From contig CAVUPB010000008.1 in assembly GCA_963743275.1 (NCBI GenBank), forward strand, positions 248,001 to 312,000: a stretch of 64,000 nucleotides of DNA. The letters are read 5' to 3'. This document shows, piece after piece, positions 45,922 through 54,526 of the stretch (the stretch's first letter is position 1; each line of letters starts with the position of its first letter). The notes beneath the pieces were generated by a model that made no database searches, was not told where the DNA came from, and was given only the letters and a program-made list of their open reading frames with translations. The translations under genes and the position numbers were made by a program. Origin of the DNA: JALYLC01 sp963743275 (GTDB lineage Bacteria; Actinomycetota; Thermoleophilia; Gaiellales; JALYLC01).

Positions 45922-46989
45922 CTACTGGGCCGGCCCGCTCGCCAGCCTGACCGTCGTCGAATGGCGCCGGCCGAGCTGGTCGATGTGGATGATCGTCACC
46001 CTGGCGCCGGGCTTCTTCGTGAGGATGACGGAGGAGATCACGCTCGATCCCGAGATCGCGCGCCCGTTGATCGCGGTGATGACGTCGCCCGGGGAGAGGC
46101 CGGCCGACGCGGCCGGGCTGCCGGACACGACGCCCGATACCACGGCGCCGACGGGCGAGAAGCCTCCCCGCCGGATGTCGCCGGCGACCTGGACTCCGAG
46201 GAACGGCGTCGCGCCGACGTGGACGCGGGACGATGACCGTCCGGCCTCGATCTGCTTCGCGATCGAGAGCGCCTTCGCGATCGGGATCGCGTACGCCTGC
46301 GAGCTCGAGCGGTCGGCGTAGCCGGTCGAGCCGGCGGTGTCCATGCCGATCACCTCGCCGGCGCTGTTCAGGAGCGGCCCCCCGGAATCGCCGGGCACGA
46401 CGTCCGCATTCACACCGATCATGCCCGTGAGGCGCGCCGTAGCGCCTTGGTCGTCCCCCACGACGATCGACTGGTGCAGGCCCGCGACCGAGCCCGTGGC
46501 AGACGACAGCGTGCCGGTTCCGCCGGCGTTCCCGACTGCCGTCACCGCCTCGCCGACCGAGACCTTGGACGAGCGAGCGGTCGCCACCGTCGCCAGGTTC
46601 GACGCCCCGACCGTCTGCAGCACGGCCACGTCGTCGGCGAGGCTGTATCCGACCACCTTCGCGGTGTAGCTCCGGCCCGTTGCCGGGACGACGATCTTGA
46701 TCGCCGTCGCACCGCGGATCACGTGGTTGTTCGTGAGGATCTCACCGGACGAGGTCAGCACCATGCCGGTTCCGGCGGCGGACGCTTGTTGATACGCGAG
46801 CGTGGTCTTGATCACGACGACGCCTGTGCCCTCCGCCGGCGAGGCCGTCTGCGCGACTGCGCTGCCGGTTGCGGCGGCGATCGCGACCAGCGCAGCCACG
46901 GCCGCGGTCAGCGTCCGCCGCAGTCTCCGGACGCGAGCGGCGCGGGCGCGGAGCGCAGTCCGAATTCGTCCATCCATGTCCTGTCGCAT
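45922..46989 (-). CDS. HtrA/DegP-type exported serine protease with PDZ domain
   Basis: 355 residues from ATG 46989 (GGAGAG upstream). Signal or anchor segment LTAAVAALVAIAAATGSAVA at ~28-47. Trypsin-like domain with all three catalytic residues: ILTNNHVIRG (His, ~95), LADDVAVLQT (Asp, ~125) and VVPGDSGGPLLNS (Ser, ~205). PDZ domain at ~260-350 (GVVSGSPAASAGLSPGDVIT, INGRAISGSSVISSVI). It degrades or refolds damaged envelope proteins. It is not visibly in an operon. Confidence 0.93.
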   Translation of the reverse strand: MRQDMDGRIRTALRARAARVRRLRRTLTAAVAALVAIAAATGSAVAQTASPAEGTGVVVIKTTLAYQQASAAGTGMVLTSSGEILTNNHVIRGATAIKIVVPATGRSYTAKVVGYSLADDVAVLQTVGASNLATVATARSSKVSVGEAVTAVGNAGGTGTLSSATGSVAGLHQSIVVGDDQGATARLTGMIGVNADVVPGDSGGPLLNSAGEVIGMDTAGSTGYADRSSSQAYAIPIAKALSIAKQIEAGRSSSRVHVGATPFLGVQVAGDIRRGGFSPVGAVVSGVVSGSPAASAGLSPGDVITAINGRAISGSSVISSVILTKKPGARVTIIHIDQLGRRHSTTVRLASGPAQ

Positions 46990-47129
46990 CTTGCGCTCTC
47001 CGGGTCGATGCCTGTTCGCGCTGTCGCTACGGAGTCTTCCGCGGCGATGTAGGGATGGCGTTAACGGATCCTCGGAGCCCGCTGTGAATCGTGCCAGGGG
47101 AGGCGCCGATGGGGCCAGCGCTCGAGCGC

Positions 47130-47504
47130 TCAAGCGCGATCGCCCGAGTGCCGCCCGTTCTTCGCCAGCGCGGCGAGCAGGGGACGCAACGAGGCAGGCG
47201 TCCCGTTGTACCAGCGGAGCTCGAAGCGACGGCCGCCGCGCACGATCGTGAGCGTGTTGAGGATGCAGTCCATGCACCCGCCCGCGAGGGCCGGTAGCCG
47301 AGGCAGCTTCGCCGGCACGTGTGAAGCCGTGCGCGCGAGCGCAGCGCGATTGCGTCTGTCGACGACGGTCACGCTGTGATGGGCGGCGAAGCCGCCGTCG
47401 CTGACGAGGCGGATCGACGTCACCTTCGGAACGCCGGCCGGGGCGACCGTCGGCGCGAGCGCAAGCGCGAGCACGACGACGACGCGGGCGAGGGTCTTCG
47501 GCAT
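47130..47504 (-). CDS. Exported small hypothetical protein
   Basis: 124 residues from ATG 47504 with a signal peptide (LARVVVVLALALAPTVAPAG). The mature part contains VTSIRLVSDGGFAAHHSVTV and a GGCMDCILNTLTIVRGG segment with a CxxC-like pair (CMDC), suggesting a disulfide or metal site. No family recognised. It lies 140 bases downstream of the HtrA-type gene start region on the same strand but upstream of it in transcription, so a shared transcript is possible. Confidence 0.6.
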   Translation of the reverse strand: MPKTLARVVVVLALALAPTVAPAGVPKVTSIRLVSDGGFAAHHSVTVVDRRNRAALARTASHVPAKLPRLPALAGGCMDCILNTLTIVRGGRRFELRWYNGTPASLRPLLAALAKNGRHSGDRA

Positions 47505-47595
47505 CTCGAGGCTCCGACGCCGTCGGCTTCCGCCCGGTTCCCTCCCGGTTGCCGGATCCGTCCGTTTCCGATGTGGCGCGTGGGAGGATGCCCCC

Positions 47596-48399
47596 ATGAA
47601 GTTCCTCGGCATCGATCTCGCATGGACACAGAGCAATGAGTCGGGCCTGATCGCGCTCGAACGTGACGGATCGATCTCGGACGCGGGGTGGGCGGTGGGG
47701 ACGGCGGAGACGCTCTCGTGGATCACGGCGAGGGCGGGCGCAGACACGCTCATCTTCGTGGATGCCCCGCTGATCGTGACCAACCCCGCGGGAACGCAAC
47801 GACTGTGCGAGAACCACGCCAGCAAGCGCTACGGGCGATGGAAGGCGGGAGCGAACTCGACCAACCTCGGAAAGCCCGAAAGGCTTGCAGGTGTCGACCT
47901 CCGCGTGAGCCTCGAACGACTCGGCTTTCGGTACGACGACGGACTCGACGGCCCTCCGGTCGGCGGGCGCGTCGTCAGTGAGTGCTACCCGTACACGACG
48001 CTCGTGGGCGCACACGAGCTGGGCTACGTGCTCGAGCGACCGGCCTACAAGCGGAAGCCTCGCTCGGTCACGCTGACTGCGTTCCGCCCCCAACGTGCTC
48101 TGACGTGTGACGAGTTGATCGGGCGAGTCGCGTCGCTCCGCGATGCCGACCCGCCGATCGACATCACCTCCCACCCGACGACGAGGCAGCTTCTCCATGA
48201 GCCTTCTCCGATCTCCGACGGTGCCTACAAGCACCGAGAGGATCTGCTCGACGCCGTCCTGAGTTCCTGGACTGCTGCGCTCTGGTGGCGATGGGGCACC
48301 GAACGCTGTCAGGTGCTCGGCGATCAGCCCGACGCGTCGCGCCCGGCCGCGACGATCATCGCCCCGGCGCGCCCCGAGCAGAGGAGTCGGTCGATTTGA
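47596..48399 (+). CDS. DUF429 (RNase H-like fold) protein
   Basis: 267 residues from ATG 47596; GGGAGG is at 47580-47585. KFLGIDLAWTQSNESGLIAL at the N-terminus and TLIFVDAPLIVTNPAGTQRL at ~55-75 supply the two Asp of the RNase H-like fold. SECYPYTTLVGAHEL at ~130 and KHREDLLDAVLSSWTAALWW at ~215-235 complete the DUF429 pattern. A predicted nuclease or nucleotide-related enzyme of unknown substrate. Isolated between divergent genes. Confidence 0.85.
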   Translation: MKFLGIDLAWTQSNESGLIALERDGSISDAGWAVGTAETLSWITARAGADTLIFVDAPLIVTNPAGTQRLCENHASKRYGRWKAGANSTNLGKPERLAGVDLRVSLERLGFRYDDGLDGPPVGGRVVSECYPYTTLVGAHELGYVLERPAYKRKPRSVTLTAFRPQRALTCDELIGRVASLRDADPPIDITSHPTTRQLLHEPSPISDGAYKHREDLLDAVLSSWTAALWWRWGTERCQVLGDQPDASRPAATIIAPARPEQRSRSI

Positions 48400-48513
48400 C
48401 CGAATAGACCCCCCGCGATCGCACGCGGACATTCTCATCGTGGCGCGCTTCTTGTCCGATGGCGGGCGGGACGGCTGCGTCATGGCGTTCGTTCGACAGA
48501 GACAGCCGCGGGG

Positions 48514-48519
48514 TAGTCT
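48514..48519 (+). promoter_or_regulatory. Candidate -10 element of the acdS gene
   Basis: TAGTCT ends seven bases before ATG 48527; TTCGAC (48492-48497) lies 16 bases upstream as a weak -35. No ribosome binding site is present, so the message is probably leaderless. Confidence 0.45.
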
Positions 48520-48526
48520 GCCCGCG

Positions 48527-49537
48527 ATGCCGTCGCTCGCCGACTATCCGCGGGTCGAGCTCCTCTTCGGGCCCTCGCCCGTGCACCGGCTGGAGCGCCT
48601 GACCGAGCACCTCGGCGGTCGCGTCCACCTGTGGGCCAAGCGCGACGACTGCAACTCCGGGCTCGCGTACGGCGGCAACAAGACGCGGAAGCTCGAATAC
48701 CTCGCTGCGGACGCCCTGGCGCAGGGCTGCGACACGCTGGTCTCGATCGGCGGTGTCCAGTCGAATCACACGCGACAGGTCGCAGCGGTGGCCGCTCGGC
48801 TCGGCCTCGCTTGCGTCCTTGTCCAGGAGCACTGGGTCGAGTGGGACGACCCCGGCTACGAGCGCGTCGGGAACATCCTGCTCTCGAGGATCATGGGCGC
48901 GGACGTCCGGCTCTCGGACGCGGGCTTCGACATCGGCTTCAGGCCGAGCTGGGAGGAGGCGCTCGCGTCGGTCGAGGCGTCCGGCGGCAAGCCCTACTCG
49001 ATCCCCGCAGGCGCCTCCGATCACCCGCTGGGCGGCCACGGGTTCGCCCGCTGGGCCGACGAGGTAGCCGCGCAGGAGTCCGAGCTGGGGGTCTTCTTCG
49101 ACACGATCGTCGTCTGCTCGGTGACCGGATCCACGCAGGCGGGCATGATCGCCGGCTTCGCCGGACAGGAGCGGCCGCGGCGCGTTCTCGGGATCGACGG
49201 GTCGGCGACGGTGCGGCAGACGTGGGAGCAGGTGGCGCGTATCGCACGCCGGACGGCCGACTCGATCGGCTTGGGACGCGCGCTCGCCGACGACGAAATC
49301 ACGCTCCTCGACGAATGGCATGCGGGCACCTACGGGATACCCGACCGGAAGACGATCGACGCCATCCGCCTCTGCGCGCGGCTCGAGGGAATGCTCACCG
49401 ACCCGGTGTACGAGGGAAAGTCGATGGCGGCGATGATCGACCTCGTCCGTGACGGCAGGATCGAGCCCGGCTCGAATGTCCTCTACGCACATCTCGGCGG
49501 CCAGCCTGCGCTGAACGCGTACGCCGGCGCGTTCTGA
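48527..49537 (+). CDS. acdS: 1-aminocyclopropane-1-carboxylate (ACC) deaminase
   Basis: 336 residues, matching AcdS length. PLP-dependent fold type II: WAKRDDCNSGLAYGGNKTRK carries the PLP Lys (~residue 50), followed by VSIGGVQSNHTRQVAAVAAR and ILLSRIMGADVRLSDAGFD. DPVYEGKSMAAMIDLVRDG near residue 293 keeps the Tyr-Glu pair that distinguishes ACC deaminase from D-cysteine desulfhydrase. The enzyme converts the ethylene precursor ACC to 2-oxobutanoate and ammonia, a trait of plant-associated soil bacteria. No AcdR-type regulator is adjacent. Confidence 0.9.
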   Translation: MPSLADYPRVELLFGPSPVHRLERLTEHLGGRVHLWAKRDDCNSGLAYGGNKTRKLEYLAADALAQGCDTLVSIGGVQSNHTRQVAAVAARLGLACVLVQEHWVEWDDPGYERVGNILLSRIMGADVRLSDAGFDIGFRPSWEEALASVEASGGKPYSIPAGASDHPLGGHGFARWADEVAAQESELGVFFDTIVVCSVTGSTQAGMIAGFAGQERPRRVLGIDGSATVRQTWEQVARIARRTADSIGLGRALADDEITLLDEWHAGTYGIPDRKTIDAIRLCARLEGMLTDPVYEGKSMAAMIDLVRDGRIEPGSNVLYAHLGGQPALNAYAGAF

Positions 49538-49642
49538 AGCAACGACCCCGCGTGCTGTGACCGGCGCCTGCGTGCCCGTCAGCCGACGCTCGGGCGGGAC
49601 TCGGCGAAGTCCCGAGGTACTCGTGTCCCGGCGGTACGGCGG

Positions 49643-50284
49643 CTACCGCGACCGGGTCGCGGGAGAACGCTCGCGCCGCGGCGCGGACGGCGGCGATGGT
49701 CTGCGTGTGCCCCGCCGGCGCGCGAGGACGATCGCGGCCGTGGTGACCGAGGCCGCCGCCGGCGCGAATGCGAACGCGCCCCAGAGGAACGCCAGCGGCG
49801 ATCCGAGGGCTCCGACGCTGACCAGCGCGGCCCCGAGCCGCGGCCGGCGGATCAGGAGGACGGCTCCCGCCACCAGGAGGGCGAGCAGCGCCGCGCAGAT
49901 CCGGGAGAACGTCCGCAGGCCGTCCGGATCCAAGTCGGCGCCGTAGAGATCGAGACCGACCACGGGCGTGGCTGCGAAGCCATGATTCACGAGCAGGAAC
50001 ACGTACGACGCTCCCGCCACCGCCCAGCCCAAGCCGCGTCCCAGTGCCCGGAAGGCGCGGAGTCGGCGACCTTGCCGGCGCTCGCGCCGCCAGTGCAGAT
50101 CGGCCGGCATGCCGCGCAGGCAGCGCCACGCGAGCGCCAGCTGCGCACCGGCGCCGTCGCCGAACGCGGCGCGGTGCTCCCAGAGATCGCTCGCCAGCTC
50201 CGCCCGCCGTTCACGCCGCACGACGGCGGGCAGTCCACGCGTATACAGCCCGACCCAGCGCTCGACGAGGCCCCCGACGTTCAT
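49643..50284 (-). CDS. Membrane protein paired with PadR regulator
   Basis: 213 residues from ATG 50284, overlapping the PadR stop. N-terminal ~70 residues are amphipathic and basic (VERWVGLYTRGLPAVVRRER, ELASDLWEHRAAFGDGAGAQ), the typical cytoplasmic part of PadR-associated proteins. Four hydrophobic segments follow (AVAGASYVFLLVNHGFA, ALLALLVAGAVLLIRR, LVSVGALGSPLAFLWGAF, APAAASVTTAAIVLA). Function unknown; coupling to PadR suggests it is that regulator's main target. Confidence 0.7.
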   Translation of the reverse strand: MNVGGLVERWVGLYTRGLPAVVRRERRAELASDLWEHRAAFGDGAGAQLALAWRCLRGMPADLHWRRERRQGRRLRAFRALGRGLGWAVAGASYVFLLVNHGFAATPVVGLDLYGADLDPDGLRTFSRICAALLALLVAGAVLLIRRPRLGAALVSVGALGSPLAFLWGAFAFAPAAASVTTAAIVLARRRGTRRPSPPSAPRRERSPATRSR

Positions 50285-50616
50285 GCCGGCATCCGTGCCG
50301 GCGCTCCGGCGGTCGCGCGGCGCTCGGCCAGCACGCGGCTCGCCCCCTCGCTCGTGATCGCGTACAGGCGCCGCCGCGGCCGTCCGTCGCGCAGAGCGAT
50401 GTCGGGGTCCTCCCACTCCGCGACCAGGAGCCCCCGCTCGGCGAGCCGGCCAAGCGCCTTGTAGAGGGTGCCGTGCGCGGTCAGACGACGACCGCCGCCG
50501 TCACCGGCGAGGAGCTTCGCGAACGCGAACCCGTGCAGCGGGTCGTGCCGTGCAGCCGCGACCTCGAGGATCGCGAGCTCGATCGGGATCAGGCTGTCCT
50601 TGCGCCGGCGCATCAC
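50281..50616 (-). CDS. PadR-family transcriptional regulator
   Basis: 111 residues. The winged helix spans ~12-85: ELAILEVAAARHDPLHGFAF, AHGTLYKALGRLAERGLLVA, then a wing DGRPRRRLYAITSEGASRVL. It lacks the long C-terminal dimerisation helix of larger PadR proteins (PadR-s2-like short type). It is coupled to the membrane-protein gene downstream and divergent from another membrane protein at 50662. Confidence 0.9.
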   Translation of the reverse strand: MMRRRKDSLIPIELAILEVAAARHDPLHGFAFAKLLAGDGGGRRLTAHGTLYKALGRLAERGLLVAEWEDPDIALRDGRPRRRLYAITSEGASRVLAERRATAGAPARMPA

Positions 50617-50623
50617 GACAGGA

Positions 50624-50654
50624 TTGCACCTCAGAGGGAATTCGACTATATCTT
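50624..50654 (+). promoter_or_regulatory. Promoter of the membrane-protein gene at 50662
   Basis: TTGCAC (50624-50629) and TATATC (50647-50652) are 17 bases apart; TATCTT (50649-50654) also ends seven bases before ATG 50662. With no ribosome binding site, a leaderless message is likely. Confidence 0.5.
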
Positions 50655-50661
50655 CCCATTA

Positions 50662-51381
50662 ATGGCGACGACGCCTCCGCCCGGCCGTTCCGACGACCTG
50701 CGCCTGGTGGCCTGGCACCTGCTCGTCGCAGTCGGCGCCGGGAGCATTGCCGGCGCCGTGATCGGCGGTATCGGCGGCCGCCTGGCGATGCTCGCCCTGC
50801 GCCTCGGCTCGCGCCCCGAGCTCGTGGGCGTCCAGACGGACGATGGCTTCGAGATCGGTCGCTTCACCACCTCCACGGTCTTCCTGCTGACCGTCACCGC
50901 GGGCCTCGGCGGCGCCGTCGGCGCGAGCTACCTCGTCGTCCGCGGCACCCTTCGCCGGCGCGGCGGCCTCGCGATCTGGGCCGCCGCCGTCGGCCTGTAT
51001 ACGGGCGCCGACCTCCTGAACCCCGGGGAGTTCGACTTCGTCGCGCTCGACCCGAAGCCCTTCGCCGTCGCCGCCTTCGTGCTTCTGCCCTTGCTGGGCG
51101 CGGTCGCGATTCCGGTGGTGATCGAGCGCCTCTTGCCGCTCGACCCGTTCGGACACCGAGGGCTGGCCGCGCTGCTCGTCTGCGGCGTGATCCCGCTGAT
51201 CCCCGTGGCACCGGTGCTCGGCGTACTCGCCGGCGCCATGGTGCTCGTCCGGCGGCGGCCGTCGCTGGCGGCCTCCGTTCACACCTTCGGGAGGGTCGCG
51301 GTGCCGACCGCCCTCCTCGTCGTCGCCGTCTGGTCGGCCAACGATCTCGCGCGGGACGCGGCTTCGATCCTCTCGCTGTAA
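50662..51381 (+). CDS. Integral membrane protein of unknown function
   Basis: 239 residues from ATG 50662 with six or seven hydrophobic segments, starting VAWHLLVAVGAGSIAGAVIG and TVFLLTVTAGLGGAVGASYL. A conserved-looking short loop FDFVALDPKPFAVA lies between helices 3 and 4. No transporter motif is seen. It is divergent from PadR and followed by a strong terminator, so it is a single-gene unit. Confidence 0.75.
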   Translation: MATTPPPGRSDDLRLVAWHLLVAVGAGSIAGAVIGGIGGRLAMLALRLGSRPELVGVQTDDGFEIGRFTTSTVFLLTVTAGLGGAVGASYLVVRGTLRRRGGLAIWAAAVGLYTGADLLNPGEFDFVALDPKPFAVAAFVLLPLLGAVAIPVVIERLLPLDPFGHRGLAALLVCGVIPLIPVAPVLGVLAGAMVLVRRRPSLAASVHTFGRVAVPTALLVVAVWSANDLARDAASILSL

Positions 51382-51443
51382 GGCCTCCCTCGTGGCTCCA
51401 TCGCGGCGCACGAAGGGGCTTGCAGGAACCTCGCCGGTCCGCA

Positions 51444-51471
51444 GAGAGGGCCCGGCAAGCCGGGCCCTCTC
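51444..51471. terminator. Strong terminator hairpin
   Basis: GAGAGGGCCCGGC (51444-51456) pairs perfectly with GCCGGGCCCTCTC (51459-51471), leaving AA as apparent loop. It lies between the convergent membrane-protein gene (ends 51381) and the ABM-type gene (ends 51494). Confidence 0.8.
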
Positions 51472-51493
51472 GTCGACCGCGGTGCGGTTGGAG

Positions 51494-51808
51494 CTACGCG
51501 ATCAAGGCGTGCTCGCTGCTGCGAGCGACGACCTTGCCGCTCGTGATCTTGGGCTCGTTGGGCATCAGCGTCTCGAGCTTCTCGTCGCGGATCCACCTGG
51601 TGACGAGCTTCGTCGACTCTTCGCCCTGCTCGCGTGTCTCGAAGAGACCGAGCGAGGTGAAGATGCCGTTGCCGGCATCGACGAGGTAGTAGCCGGCGAA
51701 GCCGGGCATCTCGCTCAGCTTCGGGAGGAGGACCTCGTTGACCTTGGTCGTCAGCTCGACCGCACGATTCTGGTCCACGCCGTGGTAGCTGCGAATGGTC
51801 GCATACAT
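51494..51808 (-). CDS. ABM/dimeric alpha-beta-barrel domain protein
   Basis: 104 residues: MYATIRSYHGVDQNRAVELT, KVNEVLLPKLSEMPGFAGYY and NGIFTSLGLFETREQGEEST fit the antibiotic biosynthesis monooxygenase-like ferredoxin fold, which dimerises. No catalytic residue can be assigned with confidence. The 215-base upstream region contains an AGAGGC-AAA-GCCTCT hairpin near 51886-51900 that could lie in its leader. Role unknown; possibly stress or heme-related by family analogy. Confidence 0.75.
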   Translation of the reverse strand: MYATIRSYHGVDQNRAVELTTKVNEVLLPKLSEMPGFAGYYLVDAGNGIFTSLGLFETREQGEESTKLVTRWIRDEKLETLMPNEPKITSGKVVARSSEHALIA

Positions 51809-52023
51809 GTGATGCTCCTTCGGTCAGGGGAGTACGACAACCTCCCCGCTGCGCTCAGGCCAGGTGTGACAGTCGAAGAAGAGGCAAAGCCTCTACGGCT
51901 TCAACGCTAGAGCCAACGCGCTGGAATCACCCTAGCCGCGATGCGCGGGCGCCGCATCGGTACTTCCCCGCACATGTTCGACCGGCTGGTCAGCGGAAGC
52001 GCACCGCCGAGCGGCCTGCCGGC

Positions 52024-53100
52024 CTACTGCCCCAGCAGCTCGATGGTGCTCTCGAAGCTGCCGACGAGTCCCGGGAAGTCGAACTCGGGCAGCTGGGAGA
52101 GCGACTCGAGCGGGAAGTGGTCTTCGTAGAGCGGATAGAAGCCCCCTGGCGGGGCCGGGAGGAGGTGGACACCGGCGAGACCGGCTGCGCGGTAGCCGTC
52201 GATCTTCGCGCGGACGCGCTCGACGCTGCCGGCCATGACCATGGCGGCGGCCATCTCGTCCGACACCTGCGCGACCGCGCCGTGGAGGTCGCCCTTGCGG
52301 ACACGCTCGCCGATCGCGTCGGCCTCTGCCGAGAACCCGGCGGCTCGCGCGCTCTCGAGATAGGCCGGAGCGGAGCCGAGCGCGCTCGCGAACATCATCA
52401 CCTGTCCCTTCGCAAGCTCGATTCCGCTGTCGTCCCGCGTCACGACCGCGGGGAAGCCGACCGTGGCGTCGAAGCCGTCGAGCGAGCGCCCCGCGCGCTC
52501 GGCGCCCCGGCGGAGGGCCGGCATCGTCACGTCGCGGACGTACTCGAGCGATTGGAACCAGCCGACCATGCCGTCGGCGATCTCGCCGGCCAGCTCCATC
52601 ATCCGCGGGCCGTTGGCGGCGATGGAGATCTTCGGCGGCGGTTGCGGCAGCTCCATGTCGAGGTGGAAGTTGCGGACGGAGAAGACCTCGCCCTCGTAGG
52701 AGACCAGCTCGCCGGCGAACGCGGCGCGGAGGATGGTTATGAAGTCGCGCATCGCCGCGATCGGCCGGCGGTACACCTGCCCGTGCCAGCCCTCGACGTA
52801 GCCGCGGGCCTGGACGCCCAGGCCGAGCACCAGCCGCCCTCCCGACAGCTGGTGCAGCGTCGCCGCCTGCAGCGCCATCGTCACCGCCGATCGCGACCAC
52901 ACCCCGACGACCCCGGTGGCGATCTGCACGCGCGTCGTTTGCAGAGCGGCTGCCGTTGCGGGCCCGAAGGAATCGCCGAACGTGATCTCGGGGAACCAGC
53001 AGCTGCGAAAGCCGGCGTCCTCCGCGCGGGTCGAGAGATCGATCGCCATGCGGGCCGGCAGCGCGGTCAGGAACAGCCCGATTCCGTTGTCGTCGGTCAT
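52024..53100 (-). CDS. LLM-class F420-dependent oxidoreductase
   Basis: 358 residues from ATG 53100. Luciferase-like barrel: NGIGLFLTALPARMAIDLST, SCWFPEITFGDSFGPATAAA, VQIATGVVGVWSRSAVTMAL, GRLVLGLGVQARGYVEGWHG, PKISIAANGPRMMELAGEIA and DGMVGWFQS. It differs clearly from the LLM protein at 16030 (no close paralogy). Stand-alone gene; substrate unknown. Cofactor F420 is inferred from the subgroup. Confidence 0.85.
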   Translation of the reverse strand: MTDDNGIGLFLTALPARMAIDLSTRAEDAGFRSCWFPEITFGDSFGPATAAALQTTRVQIATGVVGVWSRSAVTMALQAATLHQLSGGRLVLGLGVQARGYVEGWHGQVYRRPIAAMRDFITILRAAFAGELVSYEGEVFSVRNFHLDMELPQPPPKISIAANGPRMMELAGEIADGMVGWFQSLEYVRDVTMPALRRGAERAGRSLDGFDATVGFPAVVTRDDSGIELAKGQVMMFASALGSAPAYLESARAAGFSAEADAIGERVRKGDLHGAVAQVSDEMAAAMVMAGSVERVRAKIDGYRAAGLAGVHLLPAPPGGFYPLYEDHFPLESLSQLPEFDFPGLVGSFESTIELLGQ

Positions 53101-53196
53101 CCTGCGCAGGCTAGTCTCCCGCGCTGCACGGGGCAATGGGTGACCGCGCCCCGGCGGCGGTGGTGCGCGCGGGGCGCTGCGGGGTAAGACCCCGTC

Positions 53197-54450
53197 ATGC
53201 AGCGACCGCCGCAACCCGTCACCTTCCAGCTCATCGCGCGCACGGGCCAGCCCGACTTCGGCGATCTCCCCTGGCACCTGCCGCTCGAGGAGTGGGAGTC
53301 GGAGCGGATGGTCGAGGTCGCGCGGGGACTCCACCGCCACGTGGTGCGCTTCGTCAACTACGACGGCGCGCTGTACGCGCTCAAGGAGCTGCCCGAGCGG
53401 CTCGCGCGGCGGGAGTACGGCCTGCTGCGCGAGCTGGCAGATCAGTCCGTGTCCGTCGTGCAGGCCGTCGGCGTCGTCACGCGGCATTCCCGGGAGGAGG
53501 AGCTGGGGGCCGTGCTGATCACGCGCTACCTCGACTTCTCGCTCCCCTACCGGGCGCTGTTCGCCGGGCGCGGGACGCCCGAGCTGCGCGAGCACCTGCT
53601 CGACGCCCTCGCCGGCCTGCTCGTGCGCCTGCACCTGGCCGGCTTCTTCTGGGGGGACTGCTCGCTCTCCAACACGCTCTTCCGGCGGGACGCCGGGGCG
53701 CTCGCGGCATACCTCGTCGATGCGGAGACCGGTGAGCGGCACGCGCAGCTCTCGGACGGCCAGCGGCAGCTGGATCTCGATCTGGCGGAGCTGCACGTCG
53801 CCGGAGAGCTGATGGATCTCGCGGCGGCCGACGTCGACCTGCCCGCGAACCTCGACCCGATCGAGACGGCTGCCGAGATCCGGCGCCGCTACGAGGCGCT
53901 CTACTCGGCCGTGACGCACGAGGAGGTGTTCGTGCTCTCGGAGTCCTACCGCATCGAGGAGCGCCTGCGGCTGCTCAACGAGCTCGGGTTCGACGTCGAG
54001 GAGATCGAGCTCGTGGGCGAGGGCGACCAGCGCCGCCTGCGCCTGAACCCGCAGGTCGTCGAGCCGGGACACCACCGCCGCCGCCTGCAGATGATGACGG
54101 CCCTCGACGTGCAGGAGAACCAGGCCCGGCGGCTGCTGAACGACATCGCCGGCTACCGGCTGCACCTCGAGCGGGTGGCCGGCGCGCCCGTCCCGGAGTC
54201 GGTCGCCGCGTACCGCTGGCTGCACGAGGTGTTCGTCCCGGCGACCGAGGCCGTCCCGGCCCGGCTGCGCGGCAAGCGCGAGCCGGCCGAGGTGTTCCAC
54301 GAGATCCTCGACCATCGCTGGTACCTGTCCGAGCGCGCCGGCCGCGACGTGGGTACGGATCTCGCCGTGCGCGACTACATCGACCACGTGCTGCCGGCGG
54401 CGAGCGACGAGCAGCGGGTGCTGCCGGTCGAGCCGCTCGACGAGCTCTGA
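53197..54450 (+). CDS. DUF4032 protein with kinase-like N-terminal domain
   Basis: 417 residues from ATG 53197. The N-terminal part resembles the lipopolysaccharide-kinase/RIO type: RFVNYDGALYALKELPERLA (Lys), VLITRYLDFSLPYRALF (hinge), HLAGFFWGDCSLSNTLFRRD (catalytic D-x-S-x-x-N loop) and AYLVDAETGE (metal Asp). The C-terminal ~220 residues are the DUF4032 region (EEIELVGEGDQRRLRLNPQV, NDIAGYRLHLER). Probably a small-molecule or lipid kinase of actinobacteria; the substrate is unknown. It ends before a terminator. Confidence 0.85.
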   Translation: MQRPPQPVTFQLIARTGQPDFGDLPWHLPLEEWESERMVEVARGLHRHVVRFVNYDGALYALKELPERLARREYGLLRELADQSVSVVQAVGVVTRHSREEELGAVLITRYLDFSLPYRALFAGRGTPELREHLLDALAGLLVRLHLAGFFWGDCSLSNTLFRRDAGALAAYLVDAETGERHAQLSDGQRQLDLDLAELHVAGELMDLAAADVDLPANLDPIETAAEIRRRYEALYSAVTHEEVFVLSESYRIEERLRLLNELGFDVEEIELVGEGDQRRLRLNPQVVEPGHHRRRLQMMTALDVQENQARRLLNDIAGYRLHLERVAGAPVPESVAAYRWLHEVFVPATEAVPARLRGKREPAEVFHEILDHRWYLSERAGRDVGTDLAVRDYIDHVLPAASDEQRVLPVEPLDEL

Positions 54451-54457
54451 GACGTGC

Positions 54458-54481
54458 AAGGCCCCGCAGAGCGGGGCCTTT
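54458..54481 (+). terminator. Intrinsic terminator after the DUF4032 gene
   Basis: AAGGCCCCGC (54458-54467) pairs with GCGGGGCCTT (54471-54480), loop AGA, followed by a T, eight bases after the stop codon. Confidence 0.75.
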
Positions 54482-54526
54482 GAGGACGCAGGTGCGAGCG
54501 CCCGGACGCGCGCCGGTGGGGGAGTC

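Noticed and set aside
53181..53193. GGGGTAAGACCCC before the DUF4032 gene as a further copy of the dispersed repeat
   Set aside because: The centre differs from GGGGTCAGACCCC and the surrounding arms are not shared; TAAGAC just before the ATG is better explained as a promoter element.
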